Positions 8,764-16,664 of a stretch of 36,470 bases of DNA are shown in pieces. Source of the DNA: Desulfobacterales bacterium (GTDB lineage: Bacteria; Desulfobacterota; Desulfobacteria; Desulfobacterales; SpSt-501); the NCBI GenBank assembly GCA_025454255.1, contig JALOOU010000018.1, positions 1-36,470 of the forward strand, in the 5' to 3' direction. Every line of letters begins with the position of its first letter. Within the stretch, counting starts at the first letter, position 1. The notes beneath the pieces were generated by a model. The model was not told the origin of the DNA, did not search any database, and was given only the letters and a program-made list of their open reading frames with translations. Both the position numbers and the translations under genes were made by a program.

Positions 8764-10671
8764 GTGGAGACGCAGTTTCACGACAGCCTGAGAAGAATCC
8801 GGGAGCTGCTGCCGCGGCTGGCCGATGTTCTCAAGCTCGACGTCGCCAAGGAGTTGGGCCCCTGGGCCAAGGCCGTCGACACCCGCCTGCTCGCCCGCTT
8901 CGACCCCGGGTTTCCCCTGGTGGCGGCCGTCTGCGGCGGCGGCTCCGCGGGGAAATCTACCTTGTTCAACGCCCTGGTCGGCGCTTCCCTCTCGCCCACC
9001 GGCGGCCGCGCGGGCATGAACCGGCGGGTGCTCTTTGCGCTGCCGGCGGCGCTCTCCGGCCGGGAGGATCTCGTGGCCGGCCTGCTGGACCCGTTCGGCG
9101 CGCCGGCGGCCCCGCTCGAGCGGCCCGAGGATCTGCTCGTGCCCGGGGGGCCGATGTTCGTCCCCGCCGCCGGGTCGGTCGTGCTGCTGGACACCCCCGA
9201 TTTCGACACGGGCGCTGCGGGCCGCTACGCCAACCGGGACAGCGCCCGCAGCGCCCTGGAGGCGGCGGACATCCTGATCTACGTCTTCACCAACTCCAAC
9301 TACAACAATCGCGACAACACCGATTTCATCGCCGAAATGCTGACCGGCATCGGCCGGCGCAAGTGCTTTCTCGTCTACCGCGCCTACCCCGGCTTCAGCG
9401 AGGCGGAGGTGGTCGAGCACGCCATGACCGTGGGCCGCCACATCTATGGCGCAGAGGCCGGCCGCTACGTCCTGGGGATCTATCGCGCCGACGAGGACAA
9501 CCGTGTCGCCGCCGGCGAGGCCGCCCTCGCATTGCGGCCGTCCCGCCCCGGGGGCCCGGCGTTCGACGCGGCGCTGCAGGCGATCGACCTGCCGCGGCTG
9601 AGGCTCGAACTGCACGCCAGCATCGTGGCCGATGCGCTCGGCAAGGCCCGGGAGTTGGCCGGCCGTTCCGCGGCGTCCCTGGAAGAGCTGCGGCGCTACG
9701 CTGCGGCCCTGCGGGCGGCGCAAGGCCTCTGCCTTCAGGAGGCGCTGAGCTTCTTTCCGATGGACCGGGTGGTGCGGCGCTTTGCCAAAATCTGGTCCGA
9801 GACCGACCCGCCGGCCGTCAAGCTGATGCGGCGCACCGGGAGCGTGATCGAGCTGCCCGTGCGGGCGCTCGCGGGCGCGGCTGGGTGGGCCCGTGAAAAG
9901 TTATCCGGCGCGCCGGCCCCGGCGGCGCCGGAGGACCAGTTCGCCCGCAGGCTCGAGGAAAACCTCACGGCGGCGGCGACCGCGCTGAACCACTATCTGC
10001 TGAGCCCGCACCTGTCCCTGCGCGCGCCGTCGTCCCTCCCCATGGAGATCGGGCCCGCCGCGGCCGCGGCGCAGACCGACGGCACCCCGGCCGTGCCGCT
10101 GTCGGTGGCGGCGCACCCGGCGCTCCTTTCGGCCCGGGAGCGGCTGCGGCAGCAGGACTTCGGCTCGGCGCTCAATCGCATTTTAAGCCGGAAGGATGAG
10201 ATCGGCCGCATCGGCAGCGACATGGACGAGGAGCTGCGGCAGCTGGCCGACCATTTCCGCAGCCGGATGGGGACCTGGGCCAAGATCAGCCAGACCTTCT
10301 GGGCGGCGTTGAACGTCCTGCCGGCCACGGTGGCGGTGACCTATGTCTTGTCCACGGGGGACCCGGTGGGCGGGGCCACGATCAAGGTCAAGCTGGCCGG
10401 GCTCTTCGGGGTGAAGGACCTCTATGCCCTGGTGGCCATTCCGATGACCCGCGGCATGAAAAAAGCCGACCGCAAGCAGCTCAAGGCGATGCTCGGTCCG
10501 CTGGCCCAGAGCTGGCTGCGGGGCAAGTCCGCCGCGGTGCAGGCGCTTTTCGAGGAGGCGCTGTCCGGGGAGATCCTGCGCGCGGCCGATGATGCCGCCG
10601 CCGCCGCCGGCCGTCTGGCCGAATCGCTGGCGGAGGCCCTTGCGCGCGCCGACGCCGGGAGGCGCCGATGA
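8764..10671 (+). CDS. Dynamin-like GTPase, first of a tandem pair
   Basis: A 635-residue GTPase. The P-loop GGGSAGKST is at residues 58-66 and the G3 motif DTPD near 142 (VVLLDTPDFDTG). The usual G4 Asn-Lys-x-Asp is not seen; the matching strand reads CFLVYRAYPGF. After an alpha-helical middle comes a hydrophobic hairpin (AALNVLPATVAVTYVL, then LAGLFGVKDLYALVAIP, about residues 515-560) and a helical tail, the layout of bacterial dynamin-like proteins that insert into membranes. Start is GTG 8764 with AGGGGG 6 nt upstream; the frame is open back to 8536 but contains the promoters and part of the divergent gene. The stop overlaps the next start as ATGA. Confidence 0.82.
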   Translation: METQFHDSLRRIRELLPRLADVLKLDVAKELGPWAKAVDTRLLARFDPGFPLVAAVCGGGSAGKSTLFNALVGASLSPTGGRAGMNRRVLFALPAALSGREDLVAGLLDPFGAPAAPLERPEDLLVPGGPMFVPAAGSVVLLDTPDFDTGAAGRYANRDSARSALEAADILIYVFTNSNYNNRDNTDFIAEMLTGIGRRKCFLVYRAYPGFSEAEVVEHAMTVGRHIYGAEAGRYVLGIYRADEDNRVAAGEAALALRPSRPGGPAFDAALQAIDLPRLRLELHASIVADALGKARELAGRSAASLEELRRYAAALRAAQGLCLQEALSFFPMDRVVRRFAKIWSETDPPAVKLMRRTGSVIELPVRALAGAAGWAREKLSGAPAPAAPEDQFARRLEENLTAAATALNHYLLSPHLSLRAPSSLPMEIGPAAAAAQTDGTPAVPLSVAAHPALLSARERLRQQDFGSALNRILSRKDEIGRIGSDMDEELRQLADHFRSRMGTWAKISQTFWAALNVLPATVAVTYVLSTGDPVGGATIKVKLAGLFGVKDLYALVAIPMTRGMKKADRKQLKAMLGPLAQSWLRGKSAAVQALFEEALSGEILRAADDAAAAAGRLAESLAEALARADAGRRR

Positions 10672-12476
10672 AAGCGCTGGAACGCCAGACCGCCGCCCTC
10701 AAGGCCCTGGGGCGCATCGAGGGCCTCGGCTCCGAGCTCAAGCGTTTGAAAGCCGATCTGGGTGCGATTAGGCTGTGGCGCCCGGCGGCCGGTCTCGTGC
10801 GACAGTGCGAGGAGGCCCTGCGCATGATCGCGCGCATCGCCGAGCGGCTGGACCGCAGCCTGGTCGTGACGGTCATCGGGCCCTCCGGGTCCGGCAAGTC
10901 GACCCTGGTGAACGCCCTGGCGGGGGGCGACGAGATCTCCGCCTCCGGGCATCAGCGGCCCACCACCGAGCGGGTGGTGATCTTCGACCGCGCCGGCGCG
11001 GATGCCGCCGAGCTCGCCCGGGACCTCGGCGCCGAGGCGGTCGATGTCCGGGCCGCCGGCGGGGGGCGCCTGCCGGAGGGGCTGTGCCTGGTCGACACGC
11101 CGGACACCGACAGCATGGCCAACCGGCGCCACCTGCCGATGCTGGAGCGGGCCGTGTCCCAGTCGGATGTGCTGATCTGCATGTTCGACGCCGAGAACCC
11201 CAAGCGCCGCGACCATGCCGACACCATCGCCCCGATGGTCAGGCGCTTCGACGGCGAGTCGCTGGTGGTCGTGCTCAACAAGTGCGACCGGCTGGACGAA
11301 GTCGAACTGCGCGAGAGAATCGTGCCGGATTTTTTGGACTATCTGCGCAGTGCCTGGGGCGGGGCCGCCGGCAGCGCGCTTTGCATCAGCGCCCGCAGCC
11401 ACCTGCGCGAGCCGGCCTGGGACCCGGGGGCGGGGCCAAGGCACGGGTTCGACCAGTTCGCCGGGCTGGCCCGGATCGTCTTCGGCGACATGCGCCGCAG
11501 CGGGTTTGCGATCGACCGGCGGGTAGAGAACGCACAGCGGCTCGGCGACGTCGTGCGCGCCGAAATCCGGCGCGAGCTGGCCGCCGACCGTGCGGCCCTC
11601 GCAGAGGCGGGGCACCGTTTGAACGCCGCGCACGCCGAAGCCGCGGCGGCGGCGTTGGAGGCGCTGCGCGGCGGCGAGGTCAGGCTGCCGGCAGGCATGG
11701 GGGCCGAGGTCTACCGGCAGCTCGCCCAGCGCTGGGTGGGGCCGGTGGGGTGGGTGTTGGCCTTCTGGGCGCGGCTGATAGGCTTCGGCAGCGGGATCGG
11801 ATCGCTCCTGCGGCTGCGACCTCCGCTGCCTCGCAGCCGTCAGGCGCCTGCGGGGCCCCGAGCGCTGCCGCGGCCAGACGAGGACGGCCGCCTGGCGGCG
11901 GCGATCGGCGGCTTCCGCCTGGCGCTGCTGCGACGCTGGCCGGATGCAGCGGAGATGCTGGTGCGGGGTCGCTTCGACCCGGCGGTGCGCGGGGCGGAAA
12001 CCGCCGATGCGTGTGTGGAGGCCTTTTCCGCTCCGCTTGCCGCCTTTTGGGGGCAGGCCGTCGACGCGGAGAGCGGGAGGATCCCCGCGGCGCTCAGCGG
12101 GTTCTGGCTGCAGGCCCTGTTGAACGCCCCGGCCATCTTCCTGGTCGGCTACGTGGGCTGGGTGGCGGTGGCGAGCTTCTTCCGGGGCGACTACCTCGGC
12201 GGCGATTTTTTCGGGCACGCCTTCTGGCTGATCCTCATCGGCCTCGCCCTCGGCTTTTTCCTGCTGCAGGTGCTCGTCCGGCTGCGGCTGAATCCCGGCC
12301 GCATCGCCGCGCGCGCCGCCGAGCGCCTGGGGCGCGGGCTGCCGTCCGCGGCGGACGGGCCGGGGGCCGAAGTGGGCTCGCAGCTGCAGGCGCTGGGGGG
12401 GCTGCTGGCGGAATTTTCCGACTCCGCGGAAGGCGGCTCAGCCGCTCCCGAGTGCGGCCGGCCGCCCCACGGATAA
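10668..12476 (+). CDS. Dynamin-like GTPase, second of a tandem pair
   Basis: A 602-residue GTPase with a helical N-terminus, P-loop GPSGSGKST (71-79), G3 in VDTPDTDSMANRR (about 140-150) and an intact G4 NKCD in VVVLNKCDRLDE (near 200). A long helical, Ala/Arg-rich segment follows, then two membrane helices (about 485-545: FLVGYVGWVAVASFF and FWLILIGLALGFFLLQVLV). Start ATG overlaps the stop of the first GTPase by 4 nt, so the two should be made together and may form a heteromer, as paired bacterial dynamins do. Unlike its partner it has a full nucleotide-specificity motif, so this subunit may be the better GTP binder. Confidence 0.85.
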   Translation: MKALERQTAALKALGRIEGLGSELKRLKADLGAIRLWRPAAGLVRQCEEALRMIARIAERLDRSLVVTVIGPSGSGKSTLVNALAGGDEISASGHQRPTTERVVIFDRAGADAAELARDLGAEAVDVRAAGGGRLPEGLCLVDTPDTDSMANRRHLPMLERAVSQSDVLICMFDAENPKRRDHADTIAPMVRRFDGESLVVVLNKCDRLDEVELRERIVPDFLDYLRSAWGGAAGSALCISARSHLREPAWDPGAGPRHGFDQFAGLARIVFGDMRRSGFAIDRRVENAQRLGDVVRAEIRRELAADRAALAEAGHRLNAAHAEAAAAALEALRGGEVRLPAGMGAEVYRQLAQRWVGPVGWVLAFWARLIGFGSGIGSLLRLRPPLPRSRQAPAGPRALPRPDEDGRLAAAIGGFRLALLRRWPDAAEMLVRGRFDPAVRGAETADACVEAFSAPLAAFWGQAVDAESGRIPAALSGFWLQALLNAPAIFLVGYVGWVAVASFFRGDYLGGDFFGHAFWLILIGLALGFFLLQVLVRLRLNPGRIAARAAERLGRGLPSAADGPGAEVGSQLQALGGLLAEFSDSAEGGSAAPECGRPPHG

Positions 12477-12483
12477 AAAATGC

Positions 12484-12512
12484 TGGGCGCCGGGCCGCCG
12501 ATGTGGTAGGAT
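12484..12512 (+). promoter_or_regulatory. Candidate promoter before the NMO-like gene
   Basis: TAGGAT (12507-12512) preceded by a 24-nt stretch that matches the P1 region of the GTPase operon at about 18 of 24 positions (GCCGG..CGCCGAT.TG.TA.G.T). The -35 is poor (TGGGCG). It sits just after the stop of the second GTPase. Confidence 0.3.
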
Positions 12513-12624
12513 TCGCTTCATATCCCTATCGTCTGCCAGCAGATGCAGGGGGCGGGACATCGTGGCCGGCCGGCCGGAATCGGACGCCGCTGACCATAAC
12601 GACGACTCCGAAATGAGGCCGGAC

Positions 12625-14430
12625 ATGCCGAAGCAGCCGCACACCTTTCACATCCCCGTCATGGGCACGGGGTTCACCATCGACACCCCGCTGAAGGTCG
12701 CCCGCTTCGGGATCTCCTCGGTCATATCCCTCGTGGACGACATTCTCATCGAGCAGGTGCGCCAGTATCACTGCGAGCGGCTCGGCGAGCCCTTTGCGCC
12801 CATTGCCGAGGGCGAGCAAGACTGCCGTGCGCTGCGCATCACCGCCTACCTGGACCTGGTCGCCCGGCTGGTGGAGCGGCAGGTGAGGCAACTGCGGGCC
12901 GCGCCCTTCGAGGAGGGCAGCGAGATCACCCGCTACTTCCGCATGCTGCCCAACGGGCCACTGAAAACGGCCTACGAGCGCATGCTGGCCGCCCCCGATG
13001 GCCCGCAAAAAGAGCGCCTGCAGGCCGAGCTCCGGCCGCTGGCGGTTCCCGGCAGCATCGACGTCAACATCATGACCAAGCTCGACGCCGACAGCTACCG
13101 CGGCGGCCGCAAGCTCGCCCCGGAGTTCGCCCATGCCATGTCCGCGCTGCGCGGCTTTGCCCGCAGCACCCTGAGCTCCGCCATCGTCTTTTCGGCCGGG
13201 ATCAACCAGCGCTTGTACCGCTACGCCGCCACCTTCGAGGACTTCTTCGCCGGAGAGGAGGGGGACTTCAAAAAAACCATCACCCTGAAAGTCAGCGACT
13301 TCCACTCGGCCGAGGTCCAGGGCAAATTCTTGGCCAAGCGCGGGCTTTGGGTCTCCGAGTTCCGGATCGAATCGGGGCTCAACTGCGGCGGCCATGCCTT
13401 CGCCACCGACGGCCACCTGCTCGGGCCGGTCCTCGAAGAGTTCAGGCGGCGGCGCTCGGAGCTGGAGGAATCGCTGCGGATCTGCTACCTCAAGGCGCTC
13501 GAGGCCCAGGGACGGCCGGCGCGCCGGGAGCCGGACGGCGTGCGCGTGACGGTGCAGGGGGGCATCGGCACCGCGGACGAGAACGACTTCCTGCTGAGGT
13601 ACTACCAGCTGGACGGCACCGGCTGGGGAACCCCCTTCCTGCTCGTTCCCGAGGCGACCAACGTGGACCGGGCGCAGATCGAAAAGCTGCTCAACCTGCG
13701 GACCGGCGACGTCTATCTCAGCGACAGCTCGCCCCTGGGCGTTCCCTTCTGGAACCTGCGTACCTCGACCAGCGAAGAGGCGCGACGCCGGCGCAACGAG
13801 GAGGGCCGCCCGGGGAGCCCATGCCCGAAAGGCTACGCCGCATCCAACACGGATTTCAGCGACATCCCGCTCTGCATCGCCGCCCGAACCTACATCCGGC
13901 GCAAGCTCGGCAAGCTGCCGCAGGAGGGGCTTTCGACTGAGCAGATGGCCGCCGTGCAGCAAAGCGTGCTCGACAAGTCCTGCCTGTGCAACGACTTGGC
14001 CGGCGGCGCCCTGTTGAACTATCACCTCGATGAGCAGGCCGCTCCGGCCATCTGCTGCGGGCCCAACATCGTGAACTTCTCCAAGCTGGCCACCCTGGAG
14101 GAGATGGTCGGCCACATCTACGGCCGGCTCTGCCTGATCACCAACAGCGATCGGCCACACATGTTCGTGGCCGAGATCCGGCTCTACATCGAGCACCTGC
14201 GCAAGGAGGCCTCGCGCTTCTCGATCGGGCTCTCCCGCCGCCAGCAGAGCTATTTCAGCAGCTTCAAGGAAAACCTGCTCCGGGGGGTCGACTACTACCA
14301 CGATCTTGCGCGGCAGTTCATCGAGGAAAAGCGGGAGCGATTCGTCGAAGAGCTGGAGAGCATGCGCCGTGAGATCGAAGCGGTGCTGCTGCCGGCCCCG
14401 GTCGAAATTCGGCGCAAGATGGCCTCCTGA
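12625..14430 (+). CDS. Divergent nitronate monooxygenase-like TIM-barrel protein with Cys-rich tail
   Basis: About 601 residues. The order of motifs follows the FMN-dependent nitronate monooxygenase/PfaD superfamily: FHIPVMGTGFTIDTPLKVA near the N-terminus (first barrel strand), TITLKVSDFHSAEVQGKFL then GLNCGGHAF (near 254; GGH holds the family's catalytic His), VQGGIGTADENDF (near 311; phosphate-binding GGI) and WGTPFLLVPEA. The C-terminal third is unusual: Cys clusters CPKG, LCIAA, SCLCND and ICCGPN suggest a metal or Fe-S site, followed by a helical end. The substrate is unknown. Several starts are possible (GTG 12562, ATG 12613); ATG 12625 has GAGG 6 nt upstream and begins close to the conserved part. 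It follows the GTPase pair on the same strand. Confidence 0.7.
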   Translation: MPKQPHTFHIPVMGTGFTIDTPLKVARFGISSVISLVDDILIEQVRQYHCERLGEPFAPIAEGEQDCRALRITAYLDLVARLVERQVRQLRAAPFEEGSEITRYFRMLPNGPLKTAYERMLAAPDGPQKERLQAELRPLAVPGSIDVNIMTKLDADSYRGGRKLAPEFAHAMSALRGFARSTLSSAIVFSAGINQRLYRYAATFEDFFAGEEGDFKKTITLKVSDFHSAEVQGKFLAKRGLWVSEFRIESGLNCGGHAFATDGHLLGPVLEEFRRRRSELEESLRICYLKALEAQGRPARREPDGVRVTVQGGIGTADENDFLLRYYQLDGTGWGTPFLLVPEATNVDRAQIEKLLNLRTGDVYLSDSSPLGVPFWNLRTSTSEEARRRRNEEGRPGSPCPKGYAASNTDFSDIPLCIAARTYIRRKLGKLPQEGLSTEQMAAVQQSVLDKSCLCNDLAGGALLNYHLDEQAAPAICCGPNIVNFSKLATLEEMVGHIYGRLCLITNSDRPHMFVAEIRLYIEHLRKEASRFSIGLSRRQQSYFSSFKENLLRGVDYYHDLARQFIEEKRERFVEELESMRREIEAVLLPAPVEIRRKMAS

Positions 14431-14504
14431 GCCGCTCGCAAGCGCTTGCCCGACGCCGGCGGGGATCGGCGCCGTTGCGCCGGGTCCGGGTCAGCGCGCC
14501 GCCT

Positions 14505-15014
14505 TCACGAGCGCTCGCCGGGCTCGAAAATCGCTTCGAACCACCGGATGGAGGCCTCGTCCGCGATCTCCATGCGCCGGGCTATGGCCGGCGAGAACAC
14601 CTTGAACATGGCGCCCGCCCGGGCGCAGACCTCGCCCGCAGGGTCGATCAGAACCCCCTCGGTCTCCGCGTCGTACTTGCCGTTTGTCTGCGTCACCCGG
14701 CCCTCGGCCCTGAGCTCATGGCCCACCCTCACCGCTTTGATGAACTCGACATTGATGCTGCGGGTGAGCGCAATGCGCTTCAGGAGATAGATGGCCGACC
14801 AGCTCATGATCTCGTCTAAAATGGTCGTGAGCACCCCCCCGTGGACGATGTTGCTCCAGCCGCACAGATGCCCCGGCACCGTCACGCGCGAATAGACGGC
14901 CCGCTCATCGGTGAAAAACCGCATGCGCAGGCCGGAGGGATTGGCCGGGCTGCACCCGAAGCAGTGATGGTTGCCGCTGCGGGGCAGTTCCTTCAATGGC
15001 GTGGCTGCTGTCAT
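14505..15014 (-). CDS. PaaI/4HBT-type hotdog thioesterase
   Basis: A 169-residue hotdog-fold protein. It begins MTAATPLKELPRSGNHHCFGCSPANPSGL, with the HHCFGC..NP.GL opening often seen in this group, then the helix motif NIVHGGVLTTILDEIMSW (about 57-74), where HGG-x(6)-D is the usual active-site region, and later EGVLIDPAGEVCARAGAMFKVF. Such enzymes hydrolyse acyl-CoA thioesters in the cytoplasm. Its ATG overlaps the stop of the protease/TPR gene as ATGA, so the pair is translationally coupled, although a shared function is not evident. Confidence 0.88.
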   Translation of the reverse strand: MTAATPLKELPRSGNHHCFGCSPANPSGLRMRFFTDERAVYSRVTVPGHLCGWSNIVHGGVLTTILDEIMSWSAIYLLKRIALTRSINVEFIKAVRVGHELRAEGRVTQTNGKYDAETEGVLIDPAGEVCARAGAMFKVFSPAIARRMEIADEASIRWFEAIFEPGERS

Positions 15015-16459
15015 CGCTCGGGGTAGATCCGGTTGAACAGGTTGGCGGCCATGGCGGGGTCGAGCCGCTGCAGAATTTTGTATTGTGCAAGCGCCCCGGG
15101 CGTGTCGCCGCGCTTCAGCAGCGCCGTGCCCATGGCATCGTGCGCGGGCGCGAAGTCCGGATCCACGCGGATGGCTTCGCGGTAGGCCGCGATCTCCTCG
15201 TTCGGACGGCCCAGATGGCCCATGGCCGCGCCGATCGCCTGGTAGGCCGGCGCATAGCCCGGGTTGAGGCGGATGACGATCTGATGCGCCGCGATCGCCT
15301 CCTGGAAGCGTCCCAGTTGGCTGTAGGCGAGTCCGGCGTTGTAGTGGGCGGGGCCCGCGTCGGGGTTGATCCGGGTCACGGCCTCGAAGGCCTCCGTGCC
15401 CTCGGCGTATCGGCCGATCCTCACATACATCAGCCCCAGATTGAAGTAGGCCGCCTCGAACTGCGGGTTGATGGCGAGCGCTTCCCGGTAGCCGGCGATG
15501 GCCTCGTCGTGCCGGCCGATCCGGCCGAGGAAATTCGCCAGGCGCAAATGGGCCACCTCGTCTCGGGGGTTGGCCTGCACGGCCTGCCGGAAGGCGGCTA
15601 GGGCATCCTCGGGGTGGTTCATCCCGGCGTAGCATGAGCCTAAACCGCTCCAGGCCTCGGCATCGGTCGGGTCGGCTTGAGTGGCCTTGAGGAAATGCTC
15701 GAGCGCCAGTCGGTCCTCGCCTTCGATCGCAAACGTAAACCCCTTTTGGCAGAGCTCCTCGGCCACCCGCGGTTTGCTGCCGAGTCGGGCGAAGGTCCAC
15801 TCGGACAGGGTCATGGGGTCGGCGAAGGCCTTGAGCGCCGTCATCTGCTGGGACGTCACGGCGAAGTTCAGGTTCTGCCCTTGGATGAACTGGAAGGTGG
15901 CGATGCCGAGCACCTGGCCCTTGGCGTTGACCACCGGGCTCCCGCTGGAGCCGGGGGATATCGGCGCGGACATTTGAAACACCGGGCCGATGACGGGGAT
16001 TTCGCGCAGGGAGGAGACGATGCCCTCGCTCACGGTCTGCTCCAGGCCCATGGGGCTGCCGACCACGACGATGCGCTCGGCGATCTCCGGCAGCCGGTCG
16101 CCCAGTGAGATCCACGACACCTCGCCCGGCGGAATATCCACCTGCAGCTTCAGGAGGTCGGCGGACTTGTTCTCGGCCAGCACCGCCTTTACAGTATAGG
16201 TGTTGCCCTGCGATGTGCGCACATCGGCCGCGTAATTGCCGGCGAGCACATGGAAGTTGGTGATCAGATGGCCCCGGGGGTTCACGAAGAACCCGGTGCC
16301 GATCCCGGAGATGTGGCGCTGCATGTCGTAGGCGATGACCGTCACCACGGCCGGTCGGATTTTTTTCACCAGCCGGGTCAAATCGGAACCGGTCGCAGCG
16401 GTCGCCGCCGACGACAGGAGAAACAGCATCGCTGCGGTTCCAAGGCTGCGAACCATCAT
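15011..16459 (-). CDS. Exported trypsin-like serine protease with TPR repeats
   Basis: A 482-residue protein with signal peptide (to about residue 22, SSAATAATG). Residues about 30-210 form a Deg/HtrA-like protease domain: GTGFFVNPRGHLITNFHVLAG with His70, Asp101 in SADLLKLQ, and Ser172 in SPGSSGSPVV. There is no PDZ domain; instead residues about 250-470 hold roughly six tetratricopeptide repeats (AEAWSGLGSCYAGMNHPEDA and similar, each 34 residues). It is probably a periplasmic quality-control protease with a protein-binding array. Two ATGs are adjacent (16459, 16456), with AAGGA upstream. The stop overlaps the thioesterase start. Confidence 0.92.
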   Translation of the reverse strand: MMVRSLGTAAMLFLLSSAATAATGSDLTRLVKKIRPAVVTVIAYDMQRHISGIGTGFFVNPRGHLITNFHVLAGNYAADVRTSQGNTYTVKAVLAENKSADLLKLQVDIPPGEVSWISLGDRLPEIAERIVVVGSPMGLEQTVSEGIVSSLREIPVIGPVFQMSAPISPGSSGSPVVNAKGQVLGIATFQFIQGQNLNFAVTSQQMTALKAFADPMTLSEWTFARLGSKPRVAEELCQKGFTFAIEGEDRLALEHFLKATQADPTDAEAWSGLGSCYAGMNHPEDALAAFRQAVQANPRDEVAHLRLANFLGRIGRHDEAIAGYREALAINPQFEAAYFNLGLMYVRIGRYAEGTEAFEAVTRINPDAGPAHYNAGLAYSQLGRFQEAIAAHQIVIRLNPGYAPAYQAIGAAMGHLGRPNEEIAAYREAIRVDPDFAPAHDAMGTALLKRGDTPGALAQYKILQRLDPAMAANLFNRIYPER

Positions 16460-16664
16460 GAGAGAGTCCTTTTTGAATCAGCGCCTGGTCGCGTTATCGT
16501 CATCGAATTCCTTTGGGAGCTGCTGTCAGCCACCCCGCAGCATCGGCAATGCCGAGGCCGGACACCCGCAGGACCTACCCTCTATCAACTTAACCGTCGC
16601 AGGTTCTATCGCTCAACCATATCTACGAATGCCCGTATTTCAAGTTCGTAGTCGGGAAGCGGGC

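Noticed and set aside
10422..12218. 598-codon minus-strand open frame opposite the second GTPase
   Set aside because: Low-complexity Arg/Pro/Gly/Gln sequence typical of the antisense of GC-rich genes; the plus frame has full GTPase motifs.
10775..12616. 613-codon plus-strand frame overlapping the second GTPase
   Set aside because: Almost only Arg, Gly, Ala and Pro; a frame shadow of the real GTPase gene.
12526..14301. 591-codon minus-strand open frame opposite the NMO-like gene
   Set aside because: Val/Gly/Leu-rich antisense shadow without family motifs; the plus strand has ordered motifs.
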